Below, piece by piece: positions 34,101 through 43,077 of a stretch of 64,000 nucleotides of DNA. Made by a program: the position numbers and the translations under genes. The stretch spans positions 208,899-272,898 of the forward strand of contig NW_005179111.1 in the NCBI RefSeq assembly GCF_000350225.1, given 5' to 3'. Origin of the DNA: Chondrus crispus. Lineage: Eukaryota; Rhodophyta; Florideophyceae; Gigartinales; Gigartinaceae. Below the pieces are notes generated by a model, which ran no database searches, had not been told where the DNA came from, and was given only the letters and a program-made list of their open reading frames with translations. Positions within the stretch are counted from its first letter, which is position 1; each line of letters opens with the position of its first letter.

Positions 34101-35741
34101 CAGCCTGCGGTAGTCTACGCAAAAACGCATTGACCCATCCGGCTTGGGCACCAGCAACACGGGCGACGCCCATTCTGACTGCGCTGGTTCTATCACTCCT
34201 GCCTCCAACATCTTCTGCACCTCTGCATCTTCTACTTCGCGGGCTTTAGGCCCAGCCCGATACGGAGCTTGTGCGATGGGACGAGTCTCGGGGATCAACT
34301 CAATCCGATGGGCGGTGGTATTAATTTCGCCAAGCGTCCCATCCCACATCCTTGAATACTTCTTCAACATCCGACAGAACCGCTCGCGCAGCCGTTCCGG
34401 CACGTGGCTCAGGTCGAGGTCCTCCACGTCCGGCGGTGGCGGCTCAATCCTGCGTTGCGGCTTCGTAGATGCCGACGCGGAGAGCCCTGCCGACCGTTCT
34501 TCTGGCTGGTCCTCGCGCGTTTGATCCGACGGTTCGCATGTTGTCTCGCCCGTAGGCGTCTTGGTGGAATTAGGAAAATTTTCTTTCTTCCTTTCTTGAA
34601 TTCCGAGAACTTCACCAATGGTGGTTTTGCCCTCGAGCGCGGCTCTCGGGTGCGGTAATAATTCTGCCACCACTTGGCCTTTTTGCACCCTGACAGGGTA
34701 CGCCCTAAAATTCGCAACGAGTAAACGAAATGGCCTGTCAGGCTCAACCTGAATGACACCATTTGTGCACGTCAACCCGTGCCTTTCGTACAACGACGAG
34801 TATGGCTGAACCACAACCAAGCCCGCCCTCTTCGAAGTGCATTCCACGACGCGTTGCGTCCCTGGCTCGATAGTCGTGGCTCTTGCCACTTTTACCTTAG
34901 GGGAAATTCGCTCCACCTTTCCATCATTCTCGTCCTCTCCCGCGACGAGATTCTTCTTCGCTTTTCTCGTCGAGAACCGCCTAACTATCGGGACCTCCGA
35001 GAAATCCGCCAACTCAGCCGTTTTCTTCCTTGGATGAATTGCTTCCACAAACCGGTCACAGTAGTCCGCGCCTAGAATTAGCGGGGCATCTAGTTTTTCG
35101 CATAAAATAAACTCGGCTGCGGCCACAAATTTTCCCAGCCTCACAGGCATTCTAATTGTGCCGAGAGTCCGGAGTGGCCTATTGTTCGCGTCGCCGATAT
35201 CTTGGGTCGGTCCGTAGGACACTAGAGATTCCATTCCAGCTGGGAGTTCCGATTTTCGCACAAGGTTTGGTCCCGCGCCGGTGTCTAAAACAGACAACAC
35301 CCGGCTCATCAATCCAATTGTGGGTCCGATGTCCGCGTAAACTTTGTAGTTTTTTCGCGCAAGAACCAAAATCTTCTCGGGACACTCCCTTCGCTTAACC
35401 CTGTACCAGGGTCTTCGAACTTCTTCCAGCGGATGATCTCGGGCTCGGCTCAAAATTTTCTTGACTTGAGCTGGCCCTTCGGGCTTATCCACCAATCCAA
35501 CAACCTCCTCCTCGAGGCCTGATTTTTCCTTTAGAGACGGGGAACGAGGCTGAGCCCCGGGCACAGTACGTCGACCCTGTGCCTCTCGCGACTCATGCGA
35601 GATTCCCCTCTCTAGTTTTCCTGCCGCTGCGGGATCCTTCTCACATCCGACGGCGCAGGCCCCGCGGTGGGCCCTCTGAAGGGTTGGTTCGAACTTGGCG
35701 TTGAAGCACTCGGCGAGCTCGCCGTGTGCGAATCGAACCAA
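31158..35741 (-). CDS. pol: Element B pol polyprotein (PR-RT-RH-IN-chromodomain)
   Basis: 1,527 open codons. Domains in order: aspartic protease (LDTGAG near residue 153; ILGADYCDRF); reverse transcriptase, about 480-680 (FCVDYRRLNAVTVKDTYPLP, FSALDAISGYWHM, CLVYLDDIIIFS with the YLDD box); RNase H, about 760-890 (YSVDTDASDYQTGAAL, HTDHASLRWL); integrase, about 1,000-1,260 (zinc-binding His/Cys region YAKLAGHPGG... CAACARE, catalytic Asp in FVAIDILG, Asp in LLSDNGTQF, Glu in GQVERFN); and a C-terminal chromodomain (EYVIDKIVDHGYDGEK; WEPIEQLPRSAV). It would copy the element RNA and integrate the DNA. All catalytic boxes are present and the frame looks whole. Ty3 elements usually express pol from gag by frameshift or read-through. 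Confidence 0.95.
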   Translation of the reverse strand: MVRFAHGELAECFNAKFEPTLQRAHRGACAVGCEKDPAAAGKLERGISHESREAQGRRTVPGAQPRSPSLKEKSGLEEEVVGLVDKPEGPAQVKKILSRARDHPLEEVRRPWYRVKRRECPEKILVLARKNYKVYADIGPTIGLMSRVLSVLDTGAGPNLVRKSELPAGMESLVSYGPTQDIGDANNRPLRTLGTIRMPVRLGKFVAAAEFILCEKLDAPLILGADYCDRFVEAIHPRKKTAELADFSEVPIVRRFSTRKAKKNLVAGEDENDGKVERISPKVKVARATTIEPGTQRVVECTSKRAGLVVVQPYSSLYERHGLTCTNGVIQVEPDRPFRLLVANFRAYPVRVQKGQVVAELLPHPRAALEGKTTIGEVLGIQERKKENFPNSTKTPTGETTCEPSDQTREDQPEERSAGLSASASTKPQRRIEPPPPDVEDLDLSHVPERLRERFCRMLKKYSRMWDGTLGEINTTAHRIELIPETRPIAQAPYRAGPKAREVEDAEVQKMLEAGVIEPAQSEWASPVLLVPKPDGSMRFCVDYRRLNAVTVKDTYPLPRMDECLDSLDDTMVFSALDAISGYWHMPIPERDRDKTAFSCHSRLYRFSRMPFGLTNAPATFQRAMDILLSPFRWKCCLVYLDDIIIFSKSWEEHIVHVHEILSVLEKAGVKLKLRKCEFFVEKIKYLGHVVRPGTLEVDAARTVALEQVRYHQTQTQLRSFLRLCNVYRRFVPHYAKIAHPLNQLLKKGQPVQLEGFDEPCKKAFHKLKDAILAPLVLALPKKDLPYSVDTDASDYQTGAALLQTHADVQRKPIGFFSRTLAAAERNYSVSEKECLAVIWAVQNLRPYLYGEHFIVHTDHASLRWLMNVTDPSGRLIRWRLRLSEFDFEIKYKKGKANSQADALSRLPTAGETVDEIDDEIPCFMAEPAEGTVEDEESFDAADDILALEGGTAPDRLDQFQAVTPEELIREQVVDPFCNRIKEEMDAGKVRTFSTETEELEGTLCRTAAEFVQVVIPQSLRDRVLGLSHYAKLAGHPGGWKLYKTLRRYFYWPTMALDCYAVAKNCAACARERVKLRKNTKEMKLFTPKAPLEFVAIDILGELITTKRENRYILVISDRYSKLVRTVPLKKISAAHIAQAFVHHWVFVYGLPVKLLSDNGTQFTARFFQNVCRILGIRNVFTTTYHPQANGQVERFNRTLTSALRKYVGEHPKDWDLFSDAVTFAYNTQVHRTTNIAPFELVLSRAPRNIALQAQPTLENFSSSRAYYLKWQSWLESLMRSADRSLRKEQARYKRNFDARLRKPQYEIPPGSYAFLRKEQGTASEPKRQLAQVATGPYQVRRSDQHTVVIAIGDQEERVSRDRVELAPSPMDYAPITGLRQVLQFLGEPELNEEGEVREDDERPHTRAPTSGDQDNSVGQTPTAETPPGLREFGKFRDEYEPLALRRGERQLDTQEEGTESQEYVIDKIVDHGYDGEKLILKVEWYGYTPEDATWEPIEQLPRSAVVTYFRRKRLSLPAQIAQAQSG

Positions 35742-35947
35742 TGCTTGACCTTCACATAACTCGTCGATGGTATCCCTAACCTCTCCATCGGAGACAACCC
35801 CTCATAATTTTCCAAAACTCGGTGCATTTCCCGGAGGGAAAGAATGGACGTTGGCGCGGCGTGCCCCTTTTCATAGCAATGATAGCACACCAGACCGTGC
35901 GTCTTGACGGGATACGGCGTCCTAGGTCCTCCACGGGCCGGCGGCCG

Positions 35948-37918
35948 TCATTGAAGTTGCGGCCTTCCCATCCAGCCTGGCCTTCGAAACGTCGTACCCT
36001 TGTCTTCCATCGGAATGCGCGGCGCCGGCGTGTGGCCGCGCCCCCGAAACATCATCACGGGATCCGTGGGCTCTGAAAACGACTCCGTCGTGTATGCAGG
36101 CGTCGGTAAAGGTGACAACCCGCTGTCCCCGTAGTCCTCGTGTCCGTAGCCCTCCGATGGCTCAATGAACTCGCCTTCGGCTACTAACGCTCCTTCGTAG
36201 TGATTTTCGCTACTTCCATGCGCACAGCGCTCATCTGACGCGGACATGGACTCGGCTAAATGGACTGCGGCGTGACTTTTGCGACCGGGATAAGAAGCCC
36301 TCGGCTTCTTACCCGCCCTAATTGTCGACGGCGTCTGGATCGTGACCTTCTTGGTCTTCTTGTCCTTAGCGCGGCTCGCCGAGCCATGTGCCTTCGCGTA
36401 ATTAACTAGTCTCAAAAACGAAACGTCCCGATTGTCTTGTCGGTATTGGGATACCATCGGGTTGATACTCGAATCGAGTCCTTCAATAAACATTGTCATC
36501 TGTTCTTCCATCGAATATACGTTTCCACATCGATTGCTTGCGTCCGTCAGACGGATATAAAATTCTATCTCGTCTTCAGACGGTCTTTGCTGAACTTCTC
36601 GCAAGGCGAGCACGGCTTGAAAGATCGCCTCGTCGGTTGCCAAACTCCTCAACAACCACTGTACGGCCTCCGGCCAAACAGATATCTTTCCGTGATGGGC
36701 CCCGGCCGTCTGAGACACCGAAGTGTACTGTCTCAAGGCGATGCCGCTTAAAAATTCAGGCAACAAGCGGATCGCTTGCCCCTCGTTCATTTCTTGAGTA
36801 TCGAACTCTTGAACTAATTTTGCCAAAAAATCCAACACAAGGACCCCGTCCTCACCTGTGAACGTGTTGTCCTTCTTCACCTTAGGCGGAATATCTCTCC
36901 TGATTTTTCGTACGGCGGTCCGCCGGGAACTTGACAAATATGTCTGCGGGTTCCGCAAGCGGTACGTTCGGTACGAAAGTAACTTCTTGAAGAGGTAGTT
37001 GGTCGGATTCAGCTCCTCCAACTCCTCCCATCGCGGCCCGCGCCGCGTTGCGACGTCTTCGGGCTCCGCGTCCTTGTCTCTCTGCGAGGCGGACGAAGTG
37101 ATTCCGCCTCGTCTGGAGGTGATTTTCTTGCTTGACGAAATTCCGTTTCCGTCTTCTGAACGGCGTTTGGAATCGCCCGAATGGTTCGACGAACCGCCGT
37201 TACCATCTTCGGAGGGACCAAGCGACTCCGACTGTGAGTCGCGGTTCTCCGGATCGTCACTACAGTGACCCTTGCTTGCACGTCGCTTGTCCTTCTTCGA
37301 GGGCTTCGACTTGGAACTCCGCTGCCGAGCGGGCTTGTCCTTCTTCGACCGACGGTCGCCCTCTCTACCCGAAGGGAGCGGCTCGTCGTCCGATCCTTGC
37401 GGAGCTTGATCCGCGGCCTGCTCGAGGTCCTTGAGACGTTGCGCGGCGCGATCGAATCGGTCATCGATGCTTGTTCTAAATTTTCCTAAGGACTCCAAGG
37501 CTTGATTCGCGTCGCGCCTCGCGTCGTTGACCGAAATTTTCAACGAGGCTAGGACCTCTGGCTCCAGACCGTCGGTCGCATCTCCTCGCTCCTTCTCGAC
37601 GAGATCCACTCGAGCCGATAGCTCTCCTAAAACGGTGTGGAACTCGGATGCTTGCAACTCTAGTTGCTTCCGGACGAGGGCTAATTCAGCCTCGAGATTT
37701 TTCTTCGCTTCTTCGCGAATTTCGCTGCTCATCTTCTCCAACTTCTCGTCGAGGTCAGTCTTGTCGGCGGCTATCCCCGTAGGGGATTCTTGATCTCCAG
37801 GGTCCGTGGCCGTATTGGCCTGGCTCCGGGTGCGAGGACCCCTTGGGATCCTCGACGCTCGTGCCGATCCGCTTCTACTCGCCCCGAGACCGACGACCCC
37901 CGGTGCGCTTGTTGACAT
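35948..37918 (-). CDS. gag: Element B gag polyprotein
   Basis: 656 open codons just inside the 5' LTR. Seen: an Arg/Pro-rich start, a long coiled-coil stretch (about 55-150, DEKLEKMSSEIREEAKKNLE and following), a strongly charged Ser/Lys/Asp region (about 190-300, including KSKPSKKDKRRASKG), and a helical capsid-like region (about 320-540, FLAKLVQEFDTQEMNEGQA; LREVQQRPSEDEIEFYIRL; FIEGLDSSINPMVSQYR) typical of retrotransposon gag. A Cys/His stretch resembling a zinc knuckle (MCYHCYEKGH near 35,890) lies between gag and pol in a different frame. It would assemble the particle. The frame looks whole. Confidence 0.9.
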   Translation of the reverse strand: MSTSAPGVVGLGASRSGSARASRIPRGPRTRSQANTATDPGDQESPTGIAADKTDLDEKLEKMSSEIREEAKKNLEAELALVRKQLELQASEFHTVLGELSARVDLVEKERGDATDGLEPEVLASLKISVNDARRDANQALESLGKFRTSIDDRFDRAAQRLKDLEQAADQAPQGSDDEPLPSGREGDRRSKKDKPARQRSSKSKPSKKDKRRASKGHCSDDPENRDSQSESLGPSEDGNGGSSNHSGDSKRRSEDGNGISSSKKITSRRGGITSSASQRDKDAEPEDVATRRGPRWEELEELNPTNYLFKKLLSYRTYRLRNPQTYLSSSRRTAVRKIRRDIPPKVKKDNTFTGEDGVLVLDFLAKLVQEFDTQEMNEGQAIRLLPEFLSGIALRQYTSVSQTAGAHHGKISVWPEAVQWLLRSLATDEAIFQAVLALREVQQRPSEDEIEFYIRLTDASNRCGNVYSMEEQMTMFIEGLDSSINPMVSQYRQDNRDVSFLRLVNYAKAHGSASRAKDKKTKKVTIQTPSTIRAGKKPRASYPGRKSHAAVHLAESMSASDERCAHGSSENHYEGALVAEGEFIEPSEGYGHEDYGDSGLSPLPTPAYTTESFSEPTDPVMMFRGRGHTPAPRIPMEDKGTTFRRPGWMGRPQLQ

Positions 37919-38041
37919 CGCTCGTACGAGCGGACCTACGCAGCAAAAAAGTTACAAACAAAAAGAAAATAAAAAAGAGTCCGTTACCCAGACCACTTCC
38001 TTGTCGTAGATAAAACAATTTCTAGGTCGGGAGAACAGTTT

Positions 38042-39069
38042 TGTAGTGCAATGCGCCTGTCGGGCAGAGACTGCGGTCCGATGGTCCAGCAAAAACAACA
38101 ACAGCAACAAAAAGAAGAACTGCCGATGGCACAGCGCTACGGAGTGTCCGACTCTCCCTTCTCCGTTTAAACGAGCTTGCGACTCGTAGTAGCTCAGATC
38201 CCTGATGGTGCGGGGGCACAGAGAAATAGCCCGGCCCGGGATCGGTGTGGTAGAGACTTGCGAAGAGAACTGCTCGACGAGTGTGGGGTGGGGCGCGTAC
38301 GTAGATACCCCGGTTCCACTGGGTTGTAAGGCCAATGCTCGTTGAGCTTCTTCGACACCTTGTAACGCGACAAGGCCTGCGACGGGGGCGTCGCAACGCA
38401 GCCCGACGGGATGAAATGAAAGTAGCAGCGCTACGTCAACTGTGCCGCCCGATGGCTCGAAACACCTACACCGGTTCCGTCGCAACCGAGGCCGATGGCA
38501 CCAACACTGGCTCGTAACACGACGGAGCCCTTCGAGGGAGATGTCGTTGCAACGGTCTCCGTCGGAAAATGGGTCACAGTAGCAGCGCTACGTCAACAGT
38601 GTCGCCCGACGCCAAAGACACCTACACCGGTTCGGTCGCAACCGAGGCCGATGGCACCAACACAAGATAAGGGGAAAATAGGTAGAATTAGAGATAGAAA
38701 AGGATAGGGAAATAAAAGAGAGAGAAAAGGGAACCCCGAGCGATAGAGGATGCCGTAGGCTTAGGTAAAAGGGAGCGTCTTGGTAGAGACGGACTTCGAC
38801 CAAGTTTACATTCAACTCCGGCAACTCGGGATGGTTTATTGACTTGTTCGGTCAAAGGGCTAAGTTATATAGAGCCCCGCCGGGGCGAGTACAGTGGCTC
38901 CCGGCTCTAGATTCTAGATCTAATTAGTAAATAAATTAAATAAATTAAATAATTAAAATAATCGTGCGCTTCGTCGCACACGTGTGTCCCCAAACCCGGA
39001 CTACAATATCCAATTTTTTCCTTTTTCACTTCCTTTTTTCCCCCTACCCGAGATGGGTATTGCACTACA
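38042..39069 (-). repeat. 5' LTR of element B
   Basis: 1,028 bp with the same ends and the same internal 87-bp duplication (38,421-38,507 and 38,578-38,663) as the 3' LTR. The part from about 38,920 to 39,069 (start of U3 in element orientation) differs greatly from its counterpart at about 25,580-25,752. Confidence 0.92.
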
Positions 39070-39164
39070 CAGACTTAGGCGGTAGGACGTGGACAAGTCC
39101 GTGCTTGTCCCCCTTCGCCGCCAGTCCGCCCCGTTATTTAATGTACAATTAGTCTATCGTAACT

Positions 39165-39186
39165 TAGTACAGTACGTACTGTACTA
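39165..39186. repeat. Perfect 22-bp GTAC-rich palindrome
   Basis: The half-site TAGTACAGTAC is followed immediately by its exact reverse complement. It lies in LTR-like sequence; the solo LTR has a shorter related run (ACAGTACAGTACGG) at the corresponding place. Confidence 0.9.
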
Positions 39187-40141
39187 TGCGGCACTACTGT
39201 AGTCGGCCCTGTCAGCCGACGGGGCTAACTGTATACGTGTCGTACACGTATAGTACACGTGAGGCCGCGTGCCCCCGTACACATGTGGTACCAGCTGTCT
39301 GTAAGGTTCGTGCCTTACAGAGCCGGATCCAATTTCTAATCTAATTCTTTTGTAGTTCTGCTACATTTAGTAATGTAGTCTTTGGCTCAGTAGAAACTGC
39401 CACTACTTTAGTAGCCTCGGCAGGTGGGCTCGATTCCTTGTCGACACGTGTCACCGTTGTGACCTGTGCAACCTCAGCCTCGGCGGGCTTACTGTTAGGC
39501 TCTGGCTTACACACTGTAATTGCAATAAAAATAATGCTTAAAATCGGTTAGCGATGCGACCAGTTTTCACGTGGACACGTGGACTGGTTTTGGAAGGTTT
39601 GGACTTACTTTCGAAAATTCGGGAGCTGTGTTCGGGGGTTGACTGAGAGGTTCTATTGACGCTCTGGTTTTAGTCGGTTGATGGGCTCCATGGGTTAAGC
39701 GGTGTCTGTGCCTGCCTCTCGAACTCCCCGTCGCTCCCGAACTGGGACCTTTATAGAACTCTAGAAGGTAGCTACTCCACAAGTATAATATCCCCGACCA
39801 CACAAAAAAACATCTTTTGCAATAAAGGCCCTCCTAAATGGCCTCTTCTAGCAACATTTTCACTCCTTCGCGCGTCTCACCATGGTCCTCGTCGCTTACA
39901 GATCCCGTCAGATCCTGCTGGCGCTGACCGGGTCGTCTTCGGGGACTCTTTTCGATATGGAGTCCCCACTTCTTTACAAAGAGGACGACCTCTCGGTCAT
40001 GGTGAGGCCTGTAGTGTCGTGTACTGTACTGTACACGTCCCGTACAGTAGGCTCCCGTCCCGCTCAGCTCTTAATTGCAGTCTAGAGATTACTGTCAAGA
40101 GACTGAACGGGACGCTATCTTTACACTTAGTCATTAACGAA

Positions 40142-40490
40142 TTTTGCGCCAAAAGTTTCAGACCTCAATTTTACCAACAGGTCGTGAGCCCAGATTTATG
40201 CTACCATTCGTGAGTTTGATCCTCACGGGGTGCACTTCGGCGACGCAATGTTGGGTGGTTAGTTTGTGTCTCACTTGCAATTTTACCAGCCTGCGTGTTT
40301 TTTTTGGTGACCCGCGCTGTGTGCGTGGTGTTCCATGATCGCGAGGGAGTGTTGGAACACATAGCAAGCCTCAAGAGGACACCAAGAAGCCAACGACTGT
40401 GGCTGAGTGGAAAACATTTTGCGCCTAAATTTGCAGACCTCGTTGAGGGCCCAGATTTACCGTACTGCCTGTGAGTTTAATTCTTATCGG
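40142..40490 (+). repeat. Two diverged copies of an 80-bp block
   Basis: 40,143-40,222 and 40,419-40,490 share TTGCGCC, CAGACCTC, GCCCAGATTTA and (T/C)GTGAGTTT(G/A)AT in the same order, about 275 bp apart. They lie in the putative interior of the degenerate LTR-like sequence. Confidence 0.55.
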
Positions 40491-40760
40491 CTGAGTAAGG
40501 CGAGACGGGAAGCTGCCAAAGCCTACAGGAACGAGTGCCAGTCCTTGGTAGCGTAGGTATTAGAGCCAGGAGGGGTGCGAAGGCGGTAGTGTGGCCACAG
40601 GATTGCAATTCCGCCTCAACGCCCGGAGTGGTACTGGTGGTGTTCCGGTACTGGGGGGCAGAGGCGGATCTCGGCTCGCACGCATATATTTGTGACGTAC
40701 CTCCACATGTATGATTACCAACCAGCATTTACCTGCATTTAGACTACTTTAGATGTTACC

Positions 40761-43077
40761 TTCGGACTCGCGCGGTTCGTTTACCTTAGGGTTGGTTTTC
40801 GATCACTTTGCATGACAGGGATTTTTCTGGGTAGAGCAGGACGTATTCTCCAAGCAGAACGCACCTTACTGCATACAACGTCGTATTCTAACGTCATAGG
40901 CCAGGTGTACCAATAGGTAGGTACCCCTGCTTGTTGAGTTCCTACGCTACGGAAATCGCCGATGATGGCCGTGTCTAGGCACAGAACACAATAGTTATGC
41001 AGAAACACTACCGTGAGCGTAGGTCCAATTCTCTATATATACCGTGCTCGAGGATGCCGTCCCCCCACCCGGCGGCAACGTGCCCTTCACACCCCACACA
41101 GTGGTGGTATCGCGAGAAGGGGTCGCCATTTCCGGTTCTCTTGATCCGTCTACCGGGCGAAAATCTCATTTGGAGTTGCTCTGAGGGCCGATCAGTGAGC
41201 AGAGACTAACATTTTCATTTTTTACTCTGATCCCCTGGGATAACCCCAAGTGCCGTCTACTTACCCCACGTCGAATTTGACAATTCTTAGAATGATGTTT
41301 AGCAATAATTTCACGGTGTTTAATCTGTACAATGACTCTATATTCACGCCTTTGTCCAAGTTTGAAAAGTCAAACATTGCCCTCACTCCCCAAAATGTTG
41401 CATATAAACAGACAAACGTTATCAGTGCAGCGAGAAGACGCACCTTCCACAACGATGCCGTCTCTTTCCCGTTTTAACCGCTATCAGTGGCTTTACCAGC
41501 GCGCCTGCAATCTGCTAAGTTTTCATGGACCTGGTAATTACCTTGGCAACGGTTGTATCAGCCCGTTTCTGGAATGCCCTCCGGTTCCGAACAATCAAGG
41601 CCCCAAGTCATTCGATCTCTTCGTGCAGGATTGTTACCGACAGAAAAAGCGCTTCAAATTGATTCGCTGGTCAGCTCGCTACGAGAAATAGATTTTTAAG
41701 GGATATTGCTCGCAATACCGTTGTGTGCTGATGCCATTCTCAGTTATCTCTGCTCTTCTAATGCGATTTGTCTCTGCCACGATTTTTTCGACATCGCTTG
41801 GTTTGCTTCGGTCTTCTACAAGTACACCCCGTACCAAGTCATAGCAGTCATGCATGACTTTGAAATGCCAGTACGGAGCATGAGTATCTTCTTCTTTAGA
41901 CTATCCCAAGTAGTCACTTGACCCCCGAAAGTAAACAATGTTTGAATGTCCTTCAATGAGCAAATATTCACAACGACTCAGAAGATGCTTTCAATTTAGC
42001 ACTTGCTGATAGTTCCCTTTACGACCAAGTTTTGCATTCATAACACTAACAGATGTTTGAATACTCCTGAAAACTCATTTGTTTGCATCGATTGGCAGAA
42101 GATGTTTAGAATATAACAAGTCAACATTTAATTGTCATAAGTTCCTTCCAGTGATGAAGGCAATTTAATGGCTCAAAATATGATACATCAATTAGGATTT
42201 ACCCCACAATCCCACTGTAAGTTGAGAATTCGATCACCATGTAAACACCAATTCAACTAAATCCCCATTTGCAAAATTCCAACATTTGTCAGTCAGAACA
42301 AGAAAATTATAAATATTCCGATGTAATTGAAAAATCAACAAATGTGTCTATTTTCAAACAAATGGGATTAGCAGAAAAGTGAGATTAGCCCATCGTGGGG
42401 TTAGGGGATTTAGGGTGTTTATATTCCGGACCTTGTTACTTTGCTGAGCGCTCCTATGTGAATGTCCGAACAGACGCGCGTTCAGGTGCGCTACAATTAA
42501 GCGCAAATGTACTTCGGTGTGACGGAGTGCGCATTGGCTAGAAATAAATCTGGAAGAATTATAAAGCGCACAGGCCCAAATTTGATTATTTTATCATACC
42601 GGATGGACGTCGAAAAAAGCCAACATGCATCCGACGGCAGCCGTTGGCCGGATGGACGTCATCCTCGCTGTCATGTCGCGTCATTGATCCCGTTGGTGGC
42701 TGTCACCATATCATTCGCTGTTCCCCTATTCAGGCCCCTGAATCCCGATGCGCATCTACTGGCTGGCGCTCCTCGTGACGTGCGTCTGTTGGTTCACTAC
42801 TGATCTGACATACTCTGTCCGTTCCACTCCTTCCTCCTCCCTGAATGACCACATACTGTATGAGACTACAATTTCATCCGCGCTCTCTGGAACCACACCG
42901 CTCCCCTTCCGTCCTCCTGTTGCCCCTCCCCCAACACGCCCGCCCTCTTACAACTATCACTATCCGTTGAGGGAATTAGGGGGATTAGGGGGAATCATGG
43001 GTTTACGCATATTGATATAGGGATGTAGGGACTATCTATACCCATGGGTTGGACGGATAGGGGGTTAGGCGTCGAAA
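40761..43077. other. No supported gene
   Basis: Mostly AT-rich from 41.9 to 42.4 kb. A plus frame at 41,461-41,691 (within 41,332-41,691) looks protein-like (LLSFHGPGNYLGNG, QKKRFKLIRWSARYEK) but is unrecognised and may be a gene fragment. A diverged hairpin-type element is listed separately. Confidence 0.4.
42189..42412. repeat. Possible foldback (MITE-like) element, diverged
   Basis: Nested inverted matches: TTTACCCCACAATCCCA (from 42,197) against CCCATCGTGGGGTTA (42,389-42,403), and TAAATCCCCATTTG (42,261-42,274) against CAAATGGGATTA (42,359-42,370). The interior is AT-rich. Arms are imperfect and no target duplication was found. Confidence 0.35.

Larger units (their letters stand above)
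24701..39069 (-). mobile_element. Large Ty3/gypsy chromovirus-type LTR retrotransposon (element B, about 14.4 kb)
   Basis: Two direct LTR copies of about 1.03-1.05 kb enclose minus-strand gag and pol. The LTR ends form an 11-bp inverted pair TGTAGTGCAAT...ATTGCACTACA, and a polypurine tract abuts the 3' LTR. Parts in element order: 5' LTR (38,042-39,069), gag (35,948-37,918), pol (31,158-35,741, protease to chromodomain), a 5.4-kb 3' region with an antisense gene (25,794-27,527), 3' LTR (24,701-25,752). Gag and pol are open and look whole. No target duplication matches (CCAAT left, CAGAC right), and the U3 starts of the LTRs differ strongly, so the copy may be a recombinant. Age is mixed: most of the LTR is roughly 95 percent identical by eye. 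Confidence 0.9.
39070..40760. repeat. Degenerate LTR-like sequence related to the solo LTR at 59.4-60.1 kb
   Basis: 39,130-39,365 resembles the second half of the solo LTR: Pyr-rich block, TTTA(A/T)TGTACAA, ACAGTACG, TGTAGTCGGC, GTCAGCCG(A/T)CGGGGCT, CTGTAAGGT...CCTTACAG, CTAATCTAAT, ending near GCTACA at 39,359-39,364. 40,570-40,700 resembles its first half (CGCCTC, CGCCCGGAG, CCGGTACTG, AGAGGCGGATC, GCTCG). The order fits two decayed LTRs around a short 1.1-kb interior with no protein domains, or separate fragments. No intact ends or target duplications remain. Confidence 0.5.

Noticed and set aside
40142-40222. tRNA-like box (GAGTTTGATCCTCAC)
   Set aside because: No matching A box, acceptor stem or cloverleaf; it is part of a diverged repeat pair.
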